NCBI GenBank assembly: GCA_029243845.1
Contig: JAQWRF010000371.1
Location: 1 to 5,266 of the forward strand
Direction: 5' to 3'
From: Planctomycetota bacterium
Lineage (GTDB): Bacteria; Planctomycetota; UBA1135
DNA length: 5,266 nucleotides
Position 1 is the first letter of the stretch. Each line of letters begins with the position of its first letter. The notes beneath the pieces were generated by a model that made no database searches, was not told where the DNA came from, and worked only from the letters and a program-made list of their open reading frames with translations. Position numbers and translations under genes: made by a program. Shown here piece by piece: positions 1 through 5,266 of the stretch.

Positions 1-1043
1 CCAACTTCGACGAGCATGCCGAGGTGCCCTCAAGCGATGGTTCGCGCGCAAGCCTTGTCGCGACTTTGGCAGCAAGTGGCCTTTGGCCAAATTTGCGCCA
101 GCGCCCGTTTGATAAGGTTGCTCTGTCTAGCACCACGCCGCAAGCTATTTTCGTCACTGCAACAGACACTAACCCACTAGCTGTCGATCCACTGCATTTA
201 GTAGCGGGCCGCGAAGCGGATGTGCAAGCTGGCCTTAAAGCGATGCTTACCTTGTCAGGCGGAAAAGTTTACTTCAACACCGATGGCGCCAACGATTGGT
301 CGGCGTTTCTAGTTGAAGGCGTAGAGCAACACGGTTTTAAAGGTCCACACCCTGCGGGTAACGCGGGCGTTCATATTAATGCTTTACACCCCGTTAACCT
401 CGAGCGCAATGTTTGGCACGTCGATGTGCAAAACCTCGCCGACATGGGTGCGTATTTAAATTCTGGCAAGGTGCCAACTGCACGCAAAGTTGCCGTTGTC
501 GGACCGGCTGCGTCCAAAAGCGAAATCGTTGAAACTCAGCGCGGCGCGAGCATGAATGTATTTAGCAGCTACGCAAATTCAACAGTGCGTTTTGTTTCTG
601 GTTCTTTACTGGCGGGTGCTACGGCTAACCCTGGCGAGGAAAAAGGTTTCTTGGGTCGCTTTGCTCAACAAGTCTCCATCGTGGACGATACGCCTGAGCG
701 CGAATTTATCAACTGGATGAAGCCAATTGGCTCACGTTGGTCAATGAGCGGTACTTACTTAGCGAAGTTCGTTAAGAAGTCGTTCACCACCGATACTGAC
801 CTTAATGGTGGCGAGCGCGCCATTGTACCGATTGGCTCTTACGAGAAGGTAATGCCATTCGACATCATGCCGACGCAGCTCATCAAAGCGCTTGCGTCTA
901 ACGATGTAACCATGGCCGCAAAACTGGGGGTCTTAGAGATTGTTGAAGAAGACATCGCTTTGTGCCAATACGTTTGCCCATCAAAAGTCGACATCACTGA
1001 TATGTTGCGCACCATGCTTACTCTAATTGAAAAAGAGAGCTAA
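1..1043 (+). CDS. nqrA: Na+-translocating NADH:quinone oxidoreductase subunit A, 5'-truncated by the window edge
   Basis: NqrA is the large cytoplasmic-side subunit of Na+-NQR; it has no membrane helices and is linked to ubiquinone binding. The reading frame is open from base 3 to the TAA at 1041-1043, giving 346 visible residues. Vibrio NqrA is about 446 residues, so about 100 N-terminal residues lie upstream. The GTG at 24 is not a credible start: seven in-frame codons before it (NFDEHAE) continue the family alignment, and the region matches the middle of Vibrio NqrA. Family landmarks are SGLWPNLRQRPFDKV, AIFVTATDTNPLAVDP, GPHPAGNAG (from 342), VPIGSYEKVMPFD and the C-terminal CQYVCPSK segment (Cys codon at 963), which ends in the typical TLIEKES tail. 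The family shares ancestry with RnfC, but the RnfC ferredoxin-type cysteine clusters are absent, which favours NqrA. nqrB starts at the very next base. Confidence 0.96.
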   Translation, partial: NFDEHAEVPSSDGSRASLVATLAASGLWPNLRQRPFDKVALSSTTPQAIFVTATDTNPLAVDPLHLVAGREADVQAGLKAMLTLSGGKVYFNTDGANDWSAFLVEGVEQHGFKGPHPAGNAGVHINALHPVNLERNVWHVDVQNLADMGAYLNSGKVPTARKVAVVGPAASKSEIVETQRGASMNVFSSYANSTVRFVSGSLLAGATANPGEEKGFLGRFAQQVSIVDDTPEREFINWMKPIGSRWSMSGTYLAKFVKKSFTTDTDLNGGERAIVPIGSYEKVMPFDIMPTQLIKALASNDVTMAAKLGVLEIVEEDIALCQYVCPSKVDITDMLRTMLTLIEKES

Positions 1044-2243
1044 ATGAAATTTCTACGTAAAAAACTAGACGCGGTTGCACCTTTGTTTGAAAAGGGTGGC
1101 AAGTTCGAAAAGTATTACCCGCTTTACGAAGCTGGCGATAGTTTTATGTTCTCGCCGGCACACCGCACGCAAAGCGGTCCTCATATTCGTGATGTAATTG
1201 ATATTAAGCGTACGATGACTATGGTGGTTATTGCACTGATGCCAGCCATCTTGTGGGCCATCTTCAATCATGGTTATCAAACCATGTTGGCGAATTCAGA
1301 TTACGGCATCACTGCTGAAACGGCGATTACGTCGGGCATCGTTTGTGATGCGCTATGGATGGGTTTACTGAAGTTTTTGCCAATCTACATCGTGACTGTT
1401 GTCGCAGGTGGCGTAGTCGAGGCTATTTTCTCAGTTGTGCGTAAACACGAAATAAACGAGGGTTTCTTGGTTACTTCGATGTTGTTCCCACTCATCCTAC
1501 CTGCTTCGATTCCGCTATGGCAAGTTGCCGTTGGCATCATGTTTGGCACCTTAATCGGTAAAGAAGTTTTCGGCGGCACTGGCATGAACATTCTTAACCC
1601 AGCGCTAACGGGTCGACTGTTCTTGTTTATTGCCTACCCTGCCCAAATCTCTGGTGAGGTCTGGAACATCTACCCGAGTGTCGAGTCTGGATTGCAAGTC
1701 GATGGCCACACTGGCGCGACTGCCCTTGCCGAGTTCTACAACAGCGGGACAGCTGCCCTCAACGATATAAACTGGATGGACTCCTTCCTGGGGTTAACCG
1801 GTGGATCCTTTGGCGAGATGTCAACTTTAGCCTGCCTCCTCGGAGCGGTCATTTTGATTGCAACTGGGGTGGGTAGTTGGCGCATCATGCTCAGCACCTT
1901 GCTTGGCATGATCGGCATGACTTACGTGCTTAACTTTTTCTCGCCGAGCGCCGATCACTATATGGCCATCGGCTGGACATGGCATTTGGTTGTTGGAGGC
2001 TTTGCCTTCGGTACCGTATTCATGGCGACCGACCCGGTGTCCGCCACGCAGACTAACACCGGTAAGTGGATTTACGGCGCGATGATTGGCATCCTTACCA
2101 TCATCGTACGCGTCTTGAACCCCGCATATGCCGAAGGCATGATGATTGCCATTATCTTCATGAACATCTTCGCACCGACAATCGACTACTACGTAGTTAA
2201 GGCAAACATTACTCGCCGGGAGAAGCGTCTTGGAATTCAGTAA
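1044..2243 (+). CDS. nqrB: Na+-NQR subunit B, integral membrane subunit with covalent FMN and riboflavin
   Basis: NqrB is the main membrane subunit of Na+-NQR. In the family it carries covalent FMN and non-covalent riboflavin, forms much of the Na+ path and takes part in quinone reduction. This 399-residue protein (Vibrio about 415) is complete. It has a soluble N-terminus (residues 1-55) followed by about ten hydrophobic segments. The flavinylation motif DGHTGAT lies at residues 220-226, with acceptor Thr226 (codon 1719-1721) matching Vibrio Thr236. Other conserved blocks are RKHEINEG (133-140), GKEVFGGTGMNILNPALTGR (172-191), WHLVVGGFAFGTVFMATDPVS (313-333) and NPAYAEGMM (359-367). Asp381 in FAPTIDYY sits 18 residues from the end, as does Vibrio Asp397, a residue implicated in Na+ handling. 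The ATG directly follows the nqrA stop (TAAATG), with a weak purine-rich GAGAG at 1035-1039. RnfD is the homologous alternative, but the neighbours and close match make NqrB secure. Confidence 0.98.
   Translation: MKFLRKKLDAVAPLFEKGGKFEKYYPLYEAGDSFMFSPAHRTQSGPHIRDVIDIKRTMTMVVIALMPAILWAIFNHGYQTMLANSDYGITAETAITSGIVCDALWMGLLKFLPIYIVTVVAGGVVEAIFSVVRKHEINEGFLVTSMLFPLILPASIPLWQVAVGIMFGTLIGKEVFGGTGMNILNPALTGRLFLFIAYPAQISGEVWNIYPSVESGLQVDGHTGATALAEFYNSGTAALNDINWMDSFLGLTGGSFGEMSTLACLLGAVILIATGVGSWRIMLSTLLGMIGMTYVLNFFSPSADHYMAIGWTWHLVVGGFAFGTVFMATDPVSATQTNTGKWIYGAMIGILTIIVRVLNPAYAEGMMIAIIFMNIFAPTIDYYVVKANITRREKRLGIQ
2218..2232 (+). promoter_or_regulatory. Ribosome binding site and TTG start codon of nqrC
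   Basis: GGAG at 2219-2222 (within GGGAGAAG, 2218-2225) sits seven bases before TTG at 2230-2232, which is good Shine-Dalgarno spacing. It lies inside the last codons of nqrB. The in-frame stop TAG at 2194-2196 limits the upstream extension, and there is no ATG or GTG between that stop and 2230. The membrane anchor of NqrC begins about seven codons later, so any later start would remove it. The TTG is therefore the only reasonable start. Confidence 0.8.
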
Positions 2244-2943
2244 CAAATACATCCTGGGCTTTGCTCTAATCTTGTGCTTAGTCTGCTCGCTGGTAGTGTC
2301 GACTACTGCAGTATTGCTCAAAGACAAGCAAGAGGCCAACATTAAGCTCGATACGCAGATTCAAATCTTGCGCGTGGCAGGCCTTATTGGTGCGACTGAG
2401 AAGCCAAGCGTCGATGAGGCTGACAAACTCTATACCGAGAACATCGAGGAACTCAGCGTCGATACCGCTAGCGGTAACATCCTTGGGCCAGGCAAGCTGA
2501 ACTCAAAATTGTTCATTAAGGCGGTCAAAGAAGGCATGCCAGAAAACTATACCATGTTAAAGGTTACGACGCCCGGCAAAGAGAGCTACGTGTTCTTGGT
2601 TTGGGGCGGAGGATTGTGGTCAACAATGTATGGCTACATCGCTTTAGAGCCAGACAAAAACACGGTCAAAGGTTTGACGTTCTACACGCATGGCGAAACT
2701 CCTGGCCTCGGCGGAGAAATTGATAGCGATTACTTCAAAGACCAATGGCCCGGCAAGAAATTATTCGATGCCGATGGCGTAATGCAAATCGATGTGATGA
2801 AAAAAGGCAAAGTGAAATTAGCCGAGCATCAAGTAGATGGCATATCTGGTGCAACAATCACTTCAGTGGCGGTTGGCGAGCTCTTACAAAAATGGTTTAA
2901 CGGAAGCCACTACGGAAAATTTTTAACTAGCGAGGCCGAGTAA
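2230..2943 (+). CDS. nqrC: Na+-NQR subunit C, membrane-anchored periplasmic flavoprotein with covalent FMN
   Basis: NqrC relays electrons from the NqrD/NqrE iron-sulfur cluster to the FMN of NqrB; its FMN domain faces the periplasm. This 237-residue protein starts at TTG 2230, overlaps nqrB by 14 bases in another frame, and has a GGAG site correctly placed upstream. One N-terminal helix (about residues 7-30, rich in L, V, C and S) is followed by a soluble domain. Conserved family blocks are [16 protein letters not shown] (126-141), [15 protein letters not shown] (150-164) and the flavinylation motif DGISGAT (203-209). The acceptor Thr209 (codon 2854-2856) matches Vibrio Thr225. A single further C-terminal stretch ends near YGKFLT. 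It is about 20 residues shorter than Vibrio NqrC (257), and most of the difference falls between residues 85 and 115. FMN attachment requires an ApbE flavin transferase, which is not encoded in the window. RnfG is the homologous alternative, made unlikely by context. Confidence 0.97.
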   Translation: MEFSNKYILGFALILCLVCSLVVSTTAVLLKDKQEANIKLDTQIQILRVAGLIGATEKPSVDEADKLYTENIEELSVDTASGNILGPGKLNSKLFIKAVKEGMPENYTMLKVTTPGKESYVFLVWGGGLWSTMYGYIALEPDKNTVKGLTFYTHGETPGLGGEIDSDYFKDQWPGKKLFDADGVMQIDVMKKGKVKLAEHQVDGISGATITSVAVGELLQKWFNGSHYGKFLTSEAE

Positions 2944-3551
2944 TGAATGCTGAAACTAAAAATGTCCTGCTGGGTCCTATTCATCTCAAGAACCCAATTA
3001 CTTTACACGTTCTGGGGATCTGCTCAGCATTAGCTGTAACAGCTAACCTTGAAACCGCTTTCGTAATGAGCGGTGCACTGACTTTCGTATTAGTTGGCTC
3101 GAACTTTGTCATCTCATTGTTACGCAACAAAATACCTGGCAGCATCCGTGTGATCACCCAATTGACGATTATTGCGTCTTTGGTAATTGTTACCGACCAA
3201 CTCTTGAAAGCCTATCTGTTTGATGTCTCAAAACAGTTGTCCGTTTTCGTTGGCTTGATAGTAACCAACTGTATTGTCATGGGCCGTGCAGAAGCTTTCG
3301 CGATGGGCAATCCCCCCGGGAAATCCGCGCTTGATGGCCTAGGGAACTCTATTGGCTACGCCGTAATCTTGATTATTGTGGCCTTCTTCCGCGAGCTTCT
3401 TGGCTCGGGGAAACTCATGGGGGCACAAGTTCTTGGTGATTGGTATGAGCCTAACGGCTTGATGGTTATGTCCCCAGGTGCATTTTTCTTGGTCGGTCTA
3501 ATTATTTGGGCGCAACGTTCCTTCTCACAAGAGCTTAACGAAAACGAATAA
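2943..3551 (+). CDS. nqrD: Na+-NQR subunit D, integral membrane subunit with half of the intramembrane [2Fe-2S] site
   Basis: NqrD and its inverted-topology partner NqrE hold a [2Fe-2S] cluster inside the membrane that passes electrons from NqrF to NqrC. This 202-residue protein (Vibrio 210) has about six hydrophobic segments. Cys27 in LGICSALAV and Cys110 in [14 protein letters not shown] correspond to Vibrio Cys29 and Cys112, the cluster ligands. Asp131 in ALDGLGN corresponds to Vibrio Asp133, an acidic residue tied to Na+ transport. [11 protein letters not shown] (148-158) and WYEPNGLM (167-174) are strongly conserved. The ATG overlaps the nqrC stop by one base (TAATG), and GAGG at 2932-2935 gives a ribosome binding site seven bases upstream, so translation is probably coupled to nqrC. 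RnfE is the nearest relative, but the flanking nqr genes and the alignment support NqrD. Confidence 0.98.
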   Translation: MNAETKNVLLGPIHLKNPITLHVLGICSALAVTANLETAFVMSGALTFVLVGSNFVISLLRNKIPGSIRVITQLTIIASLVIVTDQLLKAYLFDVSKQLSVFVGLIVTNCIVMGRAEAFAMGNPPGKSALDGLGNSIGYAVILIIVAFFRELLGSGKLMGAQVLGDWYEPNGLMVMSPGAFFLVGLIIWAQRSFSQELNENE

Positions 3552-4168
3552 TGGAACTCATCAACATCTTCATACAATCAGCGTTCATAGAGAACATGGC
3601 GCTGGCGTTCTTCTTGGGCATGTGTTCTTTCTTGGCTGTATCTAAGAAAGTTGAAACTGCTGTTGGCCTGGGTGCGGCAGTTGTGTTTGTGTTGGGTATC
3701 ACCACCCCACTAAACAATTTGATTTACGAGAACTTGTTGCGCGAAGGCGGGCTTAGCTGGTTGCTAGGGGCTGAGAAAGCAGCCGAGATCAATCTAGAGT
3801 TTTTGGTTGTCATTGCTTTCATTGCCACTATTGCTGCCACAGTGCAAATTGTAGAAATGGCGATTGACAAGTTTTCTCCTGCACTATATGGGGCACTCGG
3901 AGTGTTCCTGCCACTGATTGCTGTTAATTGTGCCATTCTTGGTGGTTCATTATTCATGGTACAACGCGAATACAATATTGCTGAATCTACAGTGTTCGGC
4001 CTTGGCGCAGGATTTGGCTTTATGTTGGCGATTGTCGCCTTGGCAGCAATTCGCGAAAAGATGAAATACTCTAATGTGCCTGCAAGCCTTCGCGGCTTGG
4101 GCATAACTTTCATTACTACAGGGCTCATGGCCATGGGCTTCATCATCTTCGGAGGCATCAAGCTTTAA
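3551..4168 (+). CDS. nqrE: Na+-NQR subunit E, integral membrane subunit with the other half of the [2Fe-2S] site
   Basis: NqrE pairs with NqrD to ligate the intramembrane [2Fe-2S] cluster. This 205-residue protein (Vibrio 198) has about six hydrophobic segments. Cys25 in [14 protein letters not shown] and Cys127 in [12 protein letters not shown] match Vibrio Cys26 and Cys120. Glu102 in QIVEMAIDK matches Vibrio Glu95, which is implicated in Na+ uptake. The C-terminal half, with [20 protein letters not shown] (167-186), is nearly identical to the family pattern. The extra length lies in the loop at about residues 61-81, between helices two and three. The ATG overlaps the nqrD stop by one base (TAATG) and no clear Shine-Dalgarno sequence precedes it, so it probably depends on ribosomes terminating on nqrD. 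RnfA is the homologous alternative, less likely in this setting. Confidence 0.98.
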   Translation: MELINIFIQSAFIENMALAFFLGMCSFLAVSKKVETAVGLGAAVVFVLGITTPLNNLIYENLLREGGLSWLLGAEKAAEINLEFLVVIAFIATIAATVQIVEMAIDKFSPALYGALGVFLPLIAVNCAILGGSLFMVQREYNIAESTVFGLGAGFGFMLAIVALAAIREKMKYSNVPASLRGLGITFITTGLMAMGFIIFGGIKL

Positions 4169-4183
4169 GCTGCTGATAATTAA
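4169..4183 (+). other. nqrE-nqrF spacer, the only intergenic gap in the window
   Basis: These 15 bases (GCTGCTGATAATTAA) are the only non-coding bases between genes. They hold no recognisable Shine-Dalgarno core; the nearest GGAGG (4151-4155) is 28 bases before the nqrF ATG and inside nqrE, which is too far to set that start. The last three bases are a TAA in the nqrF frame, so nqrF cannot be extended upstream of 4184. No terminator hairpin or promoter is apparent. Confidence 0.6.
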
Positions 4184-5266
4184 ATGGATACAAACACTAT
4201 CTTTTTCGGAGTCGGCGGCTTTACCGCTGTTGTAATCGCACTGGTTTTTGTTTTGCTTTGGGCCAAATCGAAACTAGTTGTTAGCGGCGATGTTCGCGTA
4301 GACATTAATAATGGCGCCGACTGTTCATTCGACACTTCTTGTGGCAGCACCATCTTAAGTACTTTAGCCAATCAAAAACTGTTCATTCCTTCTGCGTGTG
4401 GCGGCGGCGGAACATGTGGCCAATGCTTAGTACAAGTTGACGAGGGAGGCGGCGAATTGCTGCCTACCGAAGAAGGGCATATCAGTCGCGGACAAGCGAA
4501 AGGAAACTGGCGTTTAGCGTGTCAGGTAAAAGTGAAAAATGATATGAATATTCGTGTCGATGAAGAATTCTTATCTGTCAAGAAATGGGAGTGCGAGGTC
4601 GTCTCAAACGAGAACGTGGCTACGTTCATTAAAGAATTTATTGTCGAGCTCCCCGAGGGTGAAGAAATGGACTACCAATCGGGCGGGTATATCCAAATAG
4701 AAGTTCCACCGCACAATATTGACTACGCTAATTTTAAAGTAGATGACCAATATCGCGAAGACTGGGATACCTTCAAGCTGTGGGATATTAATTCGACAAC
4801 AACAGACACTGTCGAGCGTGCCTACTCAATGGCTTCATACCCAGCTGAAGGCAATCGCATCATGTTGAATGTGCGCATCGCTACCCCGCCACCACGCGCA
4901 TCGAAAGACGTCCCTACGGGCAAAGGATCGTCATATATCTTCGACCAAAAGCCTGGTGACAAGGTGATTATCTCTGGGCCATACGGCGAATTCTTTCTCA
5001 AGCAAAACGATCGCGAAATGGTTTTCATTGGCGGTGGTGCCGGTATGGCTCCGATGCGCTCACACTTATTACACTTGTTCAAAACGGTTAAAACCGGCAA
5101 GAAGGTAAGCTTCTGGTACGGTGCACGCTCATTGCGCGAAGCATTCTACGTTGACGAATTCGACGCCATTGCAGATGAATTCCCAAACTTCGAATGGCAT
5201 CTGGCCCTTAGTGACCCACTGCCAGCGGATAACTGGAAGGGTAAAACAGGATTTATCCACCAAGTG
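4184..5266 (+). CDS. nqrF: Na+-NQR subunit F, NADH dehydrogenase with [2Fe-2S] and FAD, 3'-truncated by the window edge
   Basis: NqrF is the electron entry subunit: it oxidises cytoplasmic NADH with FAD and feeds a ferredoxin-type [2Fe-2S] cluster. The frame is open from ATG 4184 to the last base, giving 361 residues; Vibrio NqrF is about 408, so about 45-50 are missing. Domain order: one N-terminal helix (about residues 6-27) ending in WAKSKL; a plant-type ferredoxin domain (about 35-130) with ligands Cys72, Cys78, Cys81 and Cys113 (C-x5-C-x2-C-x31-C, as in Vibrio 70/76/79/111); and an FNR-like reductase domain from about 134. The latter has the FAD motif RAYS (212-215), the loop PTGKGSSY (244-251), SGPYGEFF (264-271) and the nucleotide-binding FIGGGAGMAPMRSH (281-294). 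Two extra cysteines, Cys47 and Cys53, precede the cluster ligands. The C-terminal part, including the conserved MCGPP-type segment, is outside the window. TAA immediately before the ATG fixes the start, although its ribosome binding site is poor. Confidence 0.97.
   Translation, partial: MDTNTIFFGVGGFTAVVIALVFVLLWAKSKLVVSGDVRVDINNGADCSFDTSCGSTILSTLANQKLFIPSACGGGGTCGQCLVQVDEGGGELLPTEEGHISRGQAKGNWRLACQVKVKNDMNIRVDEEFLSVKKWECEVVSNENVATFIKEFIVELPEGEEMDYQSGGYIQIEVPPHNIDYANFKVDDQYREDWDTFKLWDINSTTTDTVERAYSMASYPAEGNRIMLNVRIATPPPRASKDVPTGKGSSYIFDQKPGDKVIISGPYGEFFLKQNDREMVFIGGGAGMAPMRSHLLHLFKTVKTGKKVSFWYGARSLREAFYVDEFDAIADEFPNFEWHLALSDPLPADNWKGKTGFIHQV

Noticed and set aside
24..26. GTG at 24 as the start of nqrA
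   Set aside because: The frame is open upstream to the window edge and the preceding residues continue the NqrA alignment. A start here would lose about 100 residues that the family has.
1827..2342. 171-residue open frame on the minus strand across nqrB and nqrC
   Set aside because: It lies fully antisense to two strongly conserved genes, resembles no family I know, and shows a composition expected of a shadow frame.
3312..3320. CCCCCCGGG run in nqrD as a slippage or frameshift site
   Set aside because: The frame continues correctly through it, and the encoded NPPG falls in a loop that varies in the family. Nothing suggests programmed frameshifting.
3724..4161. 145-residue minus-strand open frame opposite nqrE
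   Set aside because: It is rich in Met, Ala, Pro and Lys, as expected from the complement of codons for hydrophobic helices, and has no domain or credible start context.
1044..4168. Possible Rnf complex (rnfABCDGE) instead of Nqr
   Set aside because: Rnf and Nqr share the B, C, D and E homologues, but this cluster has nqrA and nqrF at its ends, the nqr gene order, and no RnfB or RnfC-type ferredoxin genes.
4161..4171. Short inverted repeat AGCTT-T-AAGCT over the nqrE stop codon
   Set aside because: Five-base arms with a one-base centre cannot form a stable hairpin, there is no T-run after it, and nqrF follows directly. It is best explained by chance.
4822..5100. 92-residue minus-strand open frame opposite nqrF
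   Set aside because: It is antisense to the conserved FAD and NADH-binding region of NqrF and has no recognisable protein features.
5153..5182. Repeated GATGAATTC/GACGAATTC giving DEF...DEF in NqrF
   Set aside because: This is a two-copy coincidence within an aligned conserved region of NqrF, with no further copies.

Overview
The window holds most of one operon, nqrABCDEF, which encodes the six-subunit Na+-translocating NADH:quinone oxidoreductase (Na+-NQR). All genes are on the + strand and in the canonical order. nqrB, nqrC, nqrD and nqrE are complete. nqrA lacks its 5' end (roughly the first 100 codons) and nqrF runs off the 3' edge (roughly the last 45-50 codons are missing). The subunits resemble the Vibrio NQR subunits along their whole visible length. 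With the mid-range GC and codon use, this suggests a gammaproteobacterium, probably marine or otherwise adapted to Na+. I cannot name the genus from sequence alone.

Layout: nqrA (to 1043), nqrB (1044-2243), nqrC (2230-2943, TTG start inside the end of nqrB), nqrD (2943-3551), nqrE (3551-4168), nqrF (4184 to the edge). The junctions are extremely tight: TAAATG (A/B), a 14-base overlap (B/C), TAATG one-base overlaps (C/D and D/E) and a 15-base gap (E/F). No space is left for an internal promoter or terminator of the usual size. The operon promoter should lie upstream of the window, and any apbE or nqrM genes should be sought outside it.

How the parts work together (family knowledge mapped onto residues seen here): NqrF takes electrons from NADH through FAD and a [2Fe-2S] cluster (Cys72, 78, 81, 113). 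They pass to an intramembrane [2Fe-2S] cluster shared by NqrD (Cys27, Cys110) and NqrE (Cys25, Cys127). Next come covalent FMN on NqrC (Thr209 in DGISGAT), covalent FMN on NqrB (Thr226 in DGHTGAT), riboflavin in NqrB and finally ubiquinone, with Na+ exported to the periplasm. All these cofactor residues are intact, so the complex looks functional.

I found no RNA gene, mobile element, CRISPR array, long repeat or novel system. The points worth a second look are small: the TTG start of nqrC, two extra cysteines in the NqrF ferredoxin domain, a variant FAD-site loop in NqrF, and length differences in NqrC and NqrE relative to Vibrio.
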